This document shows positions 20,182-32,284 of a stretch of DNA of 64,000 nt, one piece after another. The stretch comes from Siphonodentalium dalli (lineage: Eukaryota; Mollusca; Scaphopoda; Gadilida; Siphonodentaliidae), in the NCBI GenBank assembly GCA_032622095.1, contig CP136069.1, positions 104,064,278 to 104,128,277 on the forward strand, given 5' to 3'. Position numbers and translations under genes: made by a program. The notes under the pieces are model-generated. The model was not told where the DNA came from, searched no databases, and was given only the letters and a program-made list of their open reading frames with translations. The number at the start of each line of letters is the position of its first letter. Position 1 is the first letter of the stretch.

Positions 20182-21196
20182 TAACAAGTCCCCTCCCGAC
20201 CGGACTCCCAAGTTCGTAAATACTTTTGTGCACCTCCCTTAGGTTCTAATCCGACACCTCAAACTTTTGGAAATTTCCAATCTCACAAGCACCTTTTTTA
20301 ACGAGAGGCCGATCACGATCGGCAAAAGTTAACCCATCCCTTGGTGATAGTAAATTACTATGACCGGAATCATGAGAGTTTTGAACATGATTTATAGAGT
20401 ATACTGTTATGTACTATTATAGACAAATGTACAACACAAATTATTGGAATTTATGGGTCACTCACATCAAATTCTACCAACAACAGTCAACAACAATTAT
20501 ATAGCAGAGCTGTCAACAAATCACAGGGCATTGTTTATGTTGAAGGCTGCCATCTCTGTTAAACCAATAACATTTATAACGACCTCTGTAGAGTGATATA
20601 CTCAGCTGTGCAATGCAGCACAGATGTTCTAGTCTACTGTTAATATCATTTGATGTGTATTGTTGAAACTTATTTTTTTAATCAGATACCATAGCTTTCT
20701 TTATCTGAACATTGGCATAAGAGACATCAGAAAATAATATAGCCTTATCAATAGCTAAGTAGTCCAAAGGCATGGGATGGAATTGGTGAATTGGGTTTAA
20801 TGTCACTCCAAACAAATTTACCAGCACATAACACAAGATTTTGGACAGATTTAAACCAAATTTGGTGTGGTGACTCGGGTAGCCTTGTACCTTGTATTAG
20901 TTATTTCAAATTTTGTTAACTTGAAAAAAAACTTTTTTGCCCCACCATTTTTTGACAGGTTGACCTCATTTTAACAAATATGAATCACAGTCGCCAAAGT
21001 ACCATCCATACTATATGTAAGCTAAATAGTCCAACCTCTCTTGAGAAGACATTTTAAGAATTACTATAGAGACAAATAGTTATGTCCCTGGTACGGACGG
21101 ACGGACGGTTCAACGAACGGATGGACGGACGGACGAGGAGTGATGACTATATTGACTATAACTCCATCGGAGACTTCGTCTCATGCGGGCTAAATA
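20182..21196 (+). mobile_element. Element E2, right part
   Basis: After TAACAAGTCCCCT the E-family body resumes (CCCAAGTTCGTAAAT, TTTTGTGCACCTCCCTTAGG). A spacer follows, then TTTAAACCAAATTTGGT with an AT tract (about 20860-20940), one ~150 bp core unit (about 20945-21085), a GGAC microsatellite (about 21093-21135) and the right end AGTGATGACTATA...GACTTCGTCTCATGC, with GGGCTAAA in place of GAGCTAAA. Non-coding. Confidence 0.65.
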
Positions 21197-21589
21197 AAAA
21201 ATAAGACCGTTATAACATCTGCCGAGGTACACCGAGGCACCACACCAAATTTGGTTGAAAGCGGTCCAGGGCTCTGAAAGAAAAATCACTTTAATATATC
21301 GAAACCAGAGAACACACATTCGTTTTGCCATTAAATGTGAAAAATATGACAAGTGTCATGCTAAATGAAAAACATTGTTATAATCACGGATACATTTATA
21401 ACATCATGGCGCAAATATAAATCTCAGTATATTATGATTTGATAACACAAAAGTCGTTTCAATTTAACACTGAATGTATGCATGGATATAAAAAGTTAGG
21501 GCGAAGAAAGATGGCAGCAGAACTATCAATGCAGCCATTGGCCATCGGCTAATAATTATTTGATTGGCAGCTGTGGAAAGGTCCATTGC
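21197..21589. other. Anonymous intergenic sequence
   Basis: No gene, RNA or repeat recognised. Short frames on both strands have no motif. Confidence 0.4.
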
Positions 21590-22110
21590 CAAACATATTG
21601 CGGGCTAATGTGATACATTTGAACATTTTCCAAGTTAATATACTTTTTTCAAGGGGTGTACGAGAATTATTACCCTTATATATAAAATCTTTAAAAATTC
21701 TGTCCGTCAACAATTCTTTAAACATATTTTTTTTTCGAGCTAATTCGGAACCATTGAAATTTGTCCAGTGTAGTATCAATTTGTCTAGGGTGTACGAGAT
21801 TTCTTTCCCTTGTAAATCCTCCATTCCCTATATAGCGACGGCAATTTTTGCGGGGTAATACGAAACCATTGAAATTTTTCCAGTGTAATTTAAATGTTTC
21901 AATGGATGTACGAGATTTAATATCCTTTTAAATCCTGTCTCATCTATGTAGCCACGGCATATTTTGCGGGCTAATAAAAAATATTGACATTTTCCCAAGG
22001 TTATATCAATTTTTCTAGTGATGTACGTGATGTGTTACCCTTGTAAATCCTTCTTCTCTATATAGCGACGGCATTTTTTGCGGGCTAAAACGAAATACTT
22101 GTTTCTTGTT
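21590..22110 (+). repeat. Degenerate ~115 bp minisatellite (4-5 units)
   Basis: Unit starts marked by GCGGGCTAAT-like words at 21600, 21736 (as CGAGCTAAT), 21850, 21966 and 22080, spacing 136, 114, 116 and 114. Each unit carries ATTGAAATTT.TCCA, a GTGTACGAGATT block, ACCCTTGTAAATCCT and TATATAGCGACGGCAT. The first unit is the most diverged. Confidence 0.7.
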
Positions 22111-22230
22111 CCGTTAACATATATTGAACATGAATACCGGGATACGCCGTGGTATAGCCATATAGAGGAGCAATGGTGTCAAAAAAGGCCAAACATTATA
22201 CAGAGAGGGTAATATGCTGGTATACTAGAC

Positions 22231-24596
22231 AAGACAGTCAATGACTGTGGGGTCGCTGACCTGACTGTAAAGACTGAGAAAACCGGGACTCTGAAGACTA
22301 CAACAGTCAGTAATTGTCAAAATCACTTAAGATAAGTAATTATAAACAGGGAAATAGCTGGAGGTTCTCAGATGAGCAAGGCTCTTCACCTTGAAATTTT
22401 CAATTGCACACCACTGACAAATCTCCTACACTTTACCCTTTTTAAACAAGACAACCAGACCACAGTCCTAAGTTCACAAAGTTCCTTTTGCACATCCCTC
22501 TTAAACTTAAAATTTACAACTGGTACCAGTACTTCAATCTCTAGAACTTGGAAATTACCAACCTGACATCGCCAATAAAGTTAAAATTTGTGCCCATTTT
22601 GGTGTGTAACAGTTTAACCCGAAGTAGGAAAATGTGGACTGAAAAATCAAATTTACAACTAATGTTGTATCAGGCATGAATTTCCAACTGTTTAAAATTT
22701 TGATCGTAGTAGGTGGTCAAAACTCCACCCCTCTACACTTCCGCCTCATTGCCCATCACCCAGGCAGCTTAGAAATCAATAGGAATCTATATATTGTTAT
22801 ACCAGTATCAAACAGCATAGATAGAGGTAGGGTGGGTGGTTGAGAGTTAAATCTCTTATCTCTGCCCCTATTTGAACAAACGTGAATCCACATCTATGAG
22901 ATCGATTCATCTAGAAATTTCAAACGGTAGATTTTAAGAGTTAAAGAGAACTGATTTTGCTCAAAAGTTTCCTAAAAATGACCCCATGTATACAAATTTA
23001 AAAACCAGTCACCAAAGGACCCTCCATATCAAACATAAACTAAGTAGGCCCGATGGTTCTTGAGAAGAAGTTGTTTTAAGAGAATTACTATGGAGAGAAA
23101 GAGTTCAAGTATGGCCCTGGCTTCTCACCTATATGACCTGATGAACTCATTTGAACAAATCTGAATGTGAGTCACTTAGGGGACATCCACACCAAAATAT
23201 ATAAACCCATTCGGTCTTTAAAATGTATCTGGAGAAGAAAAAAATTGATGGGCGGATGGAGACATCCCAACAGAGGGATGGATGGGAGAACAGACTGACT
23301 GAGAGACATACAAATTCAATCCAATATACCCCCAATGTTTTCTTTGCAAATCAGGGTATAATGAGTTCAACTGGACAGGTGGTGGTTAAGAATATAATAT
23401 TGGAACAGCCAAGCTTGAATATAGTGTCTGAAATTTGCAGAATGAGGTCCCTAAAGGGTCAATTTAGTAACGCAATTCTGCAATGCGAGCTAGTATCACA
23501 AAATTCACCCTCTGGGGACCTGATTCTGCTTAGGCCTCAACTGCTATGGGAAACATATGAACAGACTGGTGTTCTCCGGTTAAAGTTGGTGATGTGCACC
23601 CATTGGGCACCTCAATTATCCATTTTATCTTCTGAAAATTAAGGGGATATAGAAACTAAACAGAAGGGAAAAGGTAAGTAAAAATGGCAAATTAAGACCC
23701 TATATACTTCCCTGAAGATGAGGCATAAGGAGACTGAGGTCCATGCGGAGTGTATTTGGCGATGCTAGCATACTGTGCAGGGCAGCATCACTAAATTCAT
23801 CCACTGGGGACCTCATTCTTCAAATGTCAGACACACAAGCATTTTATTTTGATTTGATTTTAATGACACACATGGGACATGAGTGCTTAGCAGTTGTTTA
23901 CTGTTTACAACTGTCTGCCATATAACATCTCATTATGACTGTGTGTTATTAACTATCTCTGTCTGGAGCTAATATCACTGGCTGAATCTGCTGGTGGAAG
24001 AGGTGAGCTGGTGGGTTGCTGTTGGTTGGTGGCAGGGTGGTGGTCTGGGTAATGAGGGGGTGATGGAAAGGGACAGTTTCCATGCTATCATTCAAGATTT
24101 TCATAACTCTGTGGATTTTACAATGGTTTTTGTTTTTCAAATTTATTTTTTTCTGGACAGTGGGTGCAGAGTGGGGGTAGGTGCGGGGAGACTTTTTTGT
24201 TTAATTGAGCAAGGATTTAAAAAAAATTTAAGTTATGTCCCTGGCTCGGCCCATATTTGACGCAGTGACCCAATTTGAACAAATCTGAACACCAGTCACC
24301 CAAGAACCCTCCATACCAAATAGTAGCTAAATCGGCCCAATGGTTCTTGATAAGAAGTCGTTCTAAGAATTACTATGGAGGAATAGAGTTATTGCACTGG
24401 TTTCGCAACTTGACCGGGTAACATCATTTGAACAAATCTGAATGTGATTCACCTAGGGAACATCCACACCAAATATGAACCCATTCCGTCTTCCGGTTCT
24501 GGAGGAGAAGATGATTCTTGACGGACGGACGGACGGACGGACGAGGAGTGATGACTATAGCTCCATCGGAGACTTCGTCTCATGTGAGCTAAAAAG
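22231..24596 (+). mobile_element. Tandem-core element E4 (pearl/HINE-like), non-coding
   Basis: Left end AAGACAGTCAATGACTGTGG with dyad 22234-22248, then the E-family left body. Degenerate ~150 bp units lie at about 22870-23225, followed by a 900 bp spacer, an AT tract (about 24120-24230), further units (about 24235-24500), a GGAC microsatellite (about 24519-24543) and the right end. The right end folds as two nested stems: TAGCTC (24558-24563) with GAGCTA (24586-24591), enclosing GAGAC (24569-24573) with GTCTC (24577-24581). The 139-codon frame at 23223-23642 has no motif and is not called. Confidence 0.7.
23440..23832 (+). repeat. Diverged direct repeat inside E4
   Basis: About 100 bp at 23443-23527 and again at 23728-23817. 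Shared words are TGAGGTCC, ATCAC.AAATTCA.CC, and CTGGGGACCT.ATTCT. It may reflect an internal tandem unit specific to this element. Confidence 0.45.
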
Positions 24597-25189
24597 TATT
24601 CAGGTATACCAGTGTTATGCTCTATAGTATACGGAGGTATACCCACGTTCTTTTTCATATGGGTAACCCTTGTTTGGCAAAACCATTTTGATCTAGGGGA
24701 AAAGAACTTCAGCTGGAAAGTGATAACTGTCAACTCCATGACAGATGAGCATGTCATAACCTCTCAAAATTAAAGCAGTCGTGACAATGATAACTAGCAT
24801 GGACGACTCCAGTTGACATTATAAGTGAGGATGACGATCCCTCCCCCTGGAATCCGGCATCCGGCTTAAAAATGACCCCCGGCATCCGGAATACTCCATA
24901 ACAGAGAGACGGCATTTCACTAAATTTATTGAAAATAGACTGAGTAATGAAGCAGAAGTTGACATTGTGCATTGGAATCAGTCTCCATATTGGCTAGTAA
25001 TTATTTAATTTAGCAGCCTGATTGAAAGATTCAACTTTTTACTAAAGTTATAATCGGATTTCACAAATACATTGGTGCAGAATAATGTTGAAACATGCAA
25101 TGGAGTGCAATTGAAAAACCGGTGTGTATAATTTATTATGAAGAAACAAACCATTCAAAGTCCGGTGACGTGACACAAGTTATAATTAC
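24597..25189. other. Anonymous sequence left of the large array
   Basis: No gene recognised. Two CCGGCATCCGG-like words occur around 24853-24884. No T1-like left end precedes the array start at 25190. Confidence 0.4.
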
Positions 25190-28100
25190 GTCCGAATGAC
25201 CCCAAAATGACTCTTTCCCATCTACATTCAAATTTCAACAGCCATGATAAATTTCATGATGATCAGACTAAAGGTACGACCTGTAGCCCGTGCTAAAGGA
25301 TTTAGTCATACAAAGAGTAAAATCCAAGATGGCTGCTGGCGACCATGTTTTTTGGCCGAATGACCCCAAAATTACTCGTTCCCATCTACATGGCATTGTT
25401 AACATCCATGACAAATTGTAAGATGATCAGACTAAAGGTACAACCTGCAGCCCGTGCTAAAGGATTTAGTCATACTAAGAGTAAAATCCGAGATGGCTAC
25501 TGGCGGCCATGTTTTTTGGCCGAATGACCCCAAAATTACTCGTTCCCATCTACATGTCATTATTAACATTCTTGACAAATTTTATGATGATCAGAATAAA
25601 AGTAGGACCTGTAGCCCGTGCTAAAGAATTTAGTCATACAAAGAGTAAAATCCAAGATGGCTGCTGGTGGCCATGTTTGTTGGCCGAATGACCCCAAAAT
25701 GACTCGTTCCCATCTACATTCCAATTTCGACAGCCATAAAAAAATTTATGATGATCAGACTAAAGGTACGACCTGTAGCACGTACTAAAGGATTTAGTCA
25801 TCCAAAGAGTAAAATCCAAGATGGCTGTTGGCGACCATGTTTTTTGGCCGAATGACCCCAAAATTATTCGTTCCATCTACATGTCATTGTTAATATCCAT
25901 GACAAATTTTATGATGATCAGACTAAAGGTACGACCTGCAGCCCGTGCTAAAGAATTTAGTCATACAAAGAGTAAAATCCAAGATGGCTGCTGGTGGCCA
26001 TGTTTTTTGGCCGAATGACCCCAAAATTACTCGTTCCCATCTATATGTCAATATTAACATCCATGACAAATTTCATGATGATCAGACAAACAGTACGACC
26101 TGTGGCCTGTGCTAATGGATTAAATTTTGAAATCCAAGATGGCCGCTGGCGGCCATGTTTTTTGTCCGAATGACCCCAAAATGAATCGATTCCCATCTAC
26201 ATTCCAATTTCGACAGCCATAAAAAAATTTATGATGATCAAACTAAAGGTACGACCTGTAGCACGTACTAAAGGATTTAGTCATCCAAAGAGTAAAATCC
26301 AAGATGGCTGCTGGCGGCCATGTTTTTTAGCCAAATGACCCCAAAATGACTCGTTCCCATCTACATGTCATTATTAACATTCTTGACAAATTTTATGATG
26401 ATCAGACTAAAGGTACGACCTGTAGTCCGTGCTAAAGGATTTAGTCATACAAAGAGTAAAATCCAAGATGGCTGCTGGCGACCATGTTTTTTGGCCGAAT
26501 GACCCCAAAATTACTCGTTCCCATCTACATGGCATTGTTAACATCCATGACAAATTGTAAGATGATCAGACTAAAGGTACAACCTGCAGCCCGTGCTAAA
26601 GGATTTAGTCATACAAAGAGTAAAATCCGAGATGGCTACTGGCGGCCATGTTTTTTGGCCGAATGACCCCAAAATTACTCGTTCCCATCTACATGTCAAT
26701 ATTATTATCCATAACAAATTTCATGATGATCAGACAAACAGTACGACCTGTGGCCCGTGCTAATGGATTCAATTTTGAAATCCAAGGTGGCCGCTGGCGG
26801 CCATGTTTTTTGTCCGAATGACCCCAAAATGACTCGTTCCCATCTACATTCCAATTTCGACAGCCATAACAAATTTTATGATGATCAGACAAAGGTACGA
26901 CCTGTAGCACGTACTAAAGGATTTAGTCATCCAAAGAGTAAAATCCAAGATGGCTGCTGGTGGCCATGTTTTTTGGCCGAATGACCCCAAAATTACTCGT
27001 TCCCATCTATATGTCAATATTAACATCCATGACAAATTTCATGATGATCAGACGAACAGTACGACCAGTGGCCTGTGCTAATGGATTAAATTTTGAAATC
27101 CAAGATGGCCGCTGGCGGCCATGTTTTTTGTCCGAATGACCCCAAAATGACTCGTTCCCATTTACATTCCAATTTCGACAGCCATAACAAATTTTATGAT
27201 GATCAGACTAAAGGTACGACCTGTAGCATGAACTAAAGGATTTAGTCATCCAAAGAGTAAAATCCAAGATGGCTGCTGGCGGCCATGTTTTTTGGCCAAA
27301 TGACCCCAAAATGACTCGTTCCCATCTACATGTCATTATTAACATTCTTGACAAATTTTATGATGATCAGAATAAAAGTAGGACCTGTAGCCCGTGCTAA
27401 AGAATTTAGTCATACAAAGAGTAAAATCCAAGATGGCTGCTGGTGGCCATGTTTGTTGGCCGAATGACCCCAAAATTCCTCGTTCCCATCTATATGTCAA
27501 TATTAACATCCATGACAAATTTCATGATGATCAGACGAACAGTACGACCAGTGGCCTGTGCTAATGGATTAAATTTTGAAATCCAAGATGGCCGCTGGCG
27601 GCCATGTTTTTTGTCCGAATGACCCCAAAATGACTCGTTCCCATCTACATTCCAATTTCGACAGCCATAACAAATTTTATGATGATCAGACTAAAGGTAC
27701 GACCTGTAGCATGAACTAAAGGATTTAGTCATCCAAAGAGTAAAATCCAAGATGGCTGCTGGCGGCCATGTTTTTTAGCCAAATGACCCCAAAATGACTC
27801 GTTCCCATCTACATGTCATTATTAACATTCTTGATAAATTTTATGATGATCAGACTAAAAGTAGGACCTGTAGCCCGTGCTAAAGGATTTAGTCATACAA
27901 AGAGTAAAATCCAAGATGGCTGCTGGCGACCATGTTTTTTGGCCGAATGACCCCAAAATTATTCGTTCCATCTACATGTCATTGTTAACAACCATGACAA
28001 ATTGTAAGATGATCAGACTAAAGGTACAACCTGCAGCCCGTGCTAAAGGATTTAGTCATACAAAGAGTAAAATCCGAGATGGCTACTGGCGGCCATGTTT

Positions 28101-30345
28101 TTTGGCCGAATGACCCCAAAATTACTCGTTCCCATCTACATGTCAATATTATTATCCATAACAAATTTCATGATGATCAGACAAACAGTACGACCTGTGG
28201 CCCGTGCTAATGGATTAAATTTTGAAATCCAAGGTGGCCGCTGGCGGCCATGTTTTTTGTCCGAATGACTCCAAAATGACTCGTTCCCATCTACATTCCA
28301 ATTTCGACAGCCATAACAAATTTTATGATGATCAGACAAAGGTACGACCTGTAGCACGTACTAAAGGATTTAGTCATCCAAAGAGTAAAATCCAAGATGG
28401 CTGCTGGTGGCCATGTTTTTTGGCCGAATGACCCCAAAATTACTCGTTCCCATCTATATGTCAATATTAACATCCATGACAAATTTCATGATGATCAGAA
28501 GAACAGTACGACCTGTGGCCTGTGCTAATGGATTAAATTTTGAAATCCAAGATGGCCGCTGGCGGCCATGTTTTTTGTCCGAATGACCCCAAAATGACTC
28601 TTTCCCATCTACATTCAAATTTCAACAGCCATGATAAATTTCATGATGATCAGACTAAAGGTACGACCTGTAGCCCGTGCTAAAGGATTTAGTCATACAA
28701 AGAGTAAAATCCAAGATGGCTGCTGGCGACCATGTTTTTTAGCCAAATGACCCCAAAATGACTCGTTCCCATCTACATGTCATTATTAACATTCTTGATA
28801 AATTTTATGATGATCAGACTAAAGGTACGACCTGTAGCCCGTGCTAAAGGATTTAGTCATACAAAGAGTAAAATCCAAGATGGCTGCTGGTGGCCATGTT
28901 TTTTGGCCGAATGACCCCAAAATTACTCGTTCCCATCTATATGTCAATATTAACATCCATGACAAATTTCATGATGATCAGACGAACAGTACGACCAGTG
29001 GCCTGTGCTAATGGATTAAATTTTGAAATCCAAGATGGCCGCTGGCGGCCATGTTTTTTGTCCGAATGACCCCAAAATGACTCGTTCCCATTTACATTCC
29101 AATTTCGACAGCCATAACAAATTTTATGATGATCAGACTAAAGGTACGACCTGCAGCCCGTGCTAAATGATTTAGTCATACAAAGAGTAAAATCCAAGAT
29201 GGCTGCTGGCGGCCATGTTTTTTGGCCAAATGACCCCAAAATGACTCGTTCCCATCTACATGTCATTATTAACATTCTTGACAAATTTTATGATGATCAG
29301 AATAAAAGTAGGACCTGTAGCCCGTGCTAAAGAATTTAGTCATACAAAGAGTAAAATCCAAGATGGCTGCTGGTGGCCATGTTTGTTGGCCGAATGACCC
29401 CAAAATTCCTCGTTCCCATCTATATGTCAATATTAACATCCATGACAAATTTCATGATGATCAGACGAACAGTACGACCAGTGGCCTGTGCTAATGGATT
29501 AAATTTTGAAATCCAAGATGGCCGCTGGCGGCCATGTTTTTTGTCCGAATGACCCCAAAATGACTCGTTCCCATCTACATTCCAATTTCGACAGCCATAA
29601 CAAATTTTATGATGATCAGACTAAAGGTACGACCTGTAGCATGAACTAAAGGATTTAGTCATCCAAAGAGTAAAATCCAAGATGGCTGCTGGCGGCCATG
29701 TTTTTTGGCCAAATGACCCCAAAATGACTCGTTCCCATCTACATGTCATTATTAACATTCTTGGCAAATTTTATGATGATCAGACTAAAAGTAGGACCTG
29801 TAGCCCGTGCTAAAGGATTTAGTCATACAAAGAGTAAAATCCAAGATGGCTGCTGGTGGCCATGTTTTTTGGCCGAATGACCCCAAAATTACTCGTTCCC
29901 ATCTATATGTCAATATTAACATCCATGACAAATTTCATGATGATCAGACAAACAGTACGACCTGTGGCCTGTGCTAATGGATTAAATTTTGAAATCCAAG
30001 ATGGCCGCTGGCGGCCATGTTTTTTGTCCGAATGACCCCAAAATGAATCGATTCCCATCTACATTCCAATTTCGACAGCCATAAAAAAATTTATGATGAT
30101 CAGACTAAAGGTACGACCTGTAGCACGTACTAAAGGATTTAGTCATCCAAAGAGTAAAATCCAAGATGGCTGCTGGCGGCCATGTTTTTTAGCCAAATGA
30201 CCCCAAAATGACTCGTTCCCATCTACATGTCATTATTAACATTCTTGATAAATTTTATGATGATCAGACTAAAGGTACGACCTGTAGCCCGTGCTAAAGG
30301 ATTTAGTCATACAAAGAGTAAAATCCAAGATGGCTGCTGGCGACC

Positions 30346-32284
30346 ATGTTTTTTGGCCGAATGACCCCAAAATTACTCGTTCCCATCTACATGGCATTGT
30401 TAACAACCATGACAAATTGTAAGATGATCAGACTAAAGGTACAACCTGCAGCCCGTGCTAAAGGATTTAGTCATACAAAGAGTAAAATCCGAGATGGCTA
30501 CTGGCGGCCATGTTTTTTGGCCGAATGACCCCAAAATTACTCGTTCCCATCTACATGTCAATATTATTATCCATAACAAATTTCATGATGATCAGACAAA
30601 CAGTACGACCTGTGGCCCGTGCTAATGGATTAAATTTTGAAATCCAAGGTGGCCGCTGGCGGCCATGTTTTTTGTCCGAATGACCCCAAAATGACTCGTT
30701 CCCATCTACATTCCAATTTCGACAGCCATAACAAATTTTATGATGATCAGACAAAGGTACGACCTGTAGCACGTACTAAAGGATTTAGTCATCCAAAGAG
30801 TAAAATCCAAGATGGCTGCTGGTGGCCATGTTTTTTGGCCGAATGACCCCAAAATTACTCGTTCCCATCTATATGTCAATATTAACATCCATGACAAATT
30901 TCATGATGATCAGAAGAACAGTACGACCTGTGGCCTGTGCTAATGGATTAAATTTTGAAATCCAAGATGGCCGCTGGCGGCCATGTTTTTTGTCCGAATG
31001 ACCCCAAAATGACTCTTTCCCATCTACATTCAAATTTCAACAGCCATGATAAATTTCATGATGATCAGACTAAAGGTACGACCTGTAGCCCGTGCTAAAG
31101 GATTTAGTCATACAAAGAGTAAAATCCAAGATGGCTGCTGGCGACCATGTTTTTTGGCCGAATGACCCCAAAATTACTCGTTCCCATCTACATGGCATTG
31201 TTAACATCCATGACAAATTGTAAGATGATCAGACTAAACGTACAACCTGCAGCCCGTGCTAAAGGATTTAGTCATACAAAGAGTAAAATCCGAGATGGCT
31301 ACTGGCGGCCATGTTTTTTGGCCGAATGACCCCAAAATGACTCGTTCCCATCTACATGTCATTATTAACATTCTTGACAAATTTTATGATGATCAGAATA
31401 AAATTAGGACCTGTAGCCCGTGCTAAAGAATTTAGTCATACAAAGAGTAAAATCCAAGATGGCTGCTGGTGGCCATGTTTGTTGGCCGAATGACCCCAAA
31501 ATGACTCGTTCCCATCTACATGTCATTATTAACATTCTTAACAAATTTTATGATGATCAGACTAAAAGTAGGACCTGTAGCCCGTGCTAAAGGATTTAGT
31601 CATACAAAGAGTAAAATCCAAGATGGCTGTTGGCGACCATGTTTTTTGGCCGAATGACCCCAAAATTATTCGTTCCATCTACATGTCATTGTTAATATCC
31701 ATGACAAATTTTATGATGATCAGACTAAAGGTACGACCTGCAGCCCGTGCTAAAGAATTTAGTCATACAAAGAGTAAAATCCAAGATGGCTGCTGGTGGC
31801 CATGTTTTTTGGCCGAATGACCCCAAAATTACTCGTTCCCATCTATATGTCAATATTCACATCCATGACAAATTTCATGATGATCAGACAAATGTACGAC
31901 CTGTGGCCTGTGCTAATGGATTAAATTTTGAAATCCAAGATGGCCGCTGGCGGCCATGTTTTTTGTCCGAATGACCCCAAAATGAATCCATTCCCATCTA
32001 CATTCCAATTTCGACAGCCATAACAAAATTAATGATGATCAGACTAAAGGTACGACCTGCAGCCCGTGCTAAAGAATTTAGTCATACAAAGAGTAAAATC
32101 CAAGATGGCTGCTGGCGGCCATGTTTTTTAGCCAAATGACCCCAAAATGACTCGTTCCCATCTACATGTCATTATTAACATTCTTGATAAATTTTATGAT
32201 GATCAGACTGAAGGTACGACCTGTAGCCCGTGCTAAAGGATTTAGTCATACAAAGAGTAAAATCCAAGATGGCTGCTGACGACC
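30346..32284 (+). repeat. 12-monomer higher-order unit (1939 bp), first copy
   Basis: Corresponds to 35184-37122 at an offset of 4838 (30 monomers). Matching landmarks: 30346/35184, 30551/35389, 31147/35985 and 31584/36422 all differ by exactly 4838. Confidence 0.75.

Noticed and set aside
23223-23642. 139-codon open frame inside E4
   Set aside because: It begins in the decayed tandem-unit region and runs through a spacer with an internal diverged repeat; no motif is recognisable.
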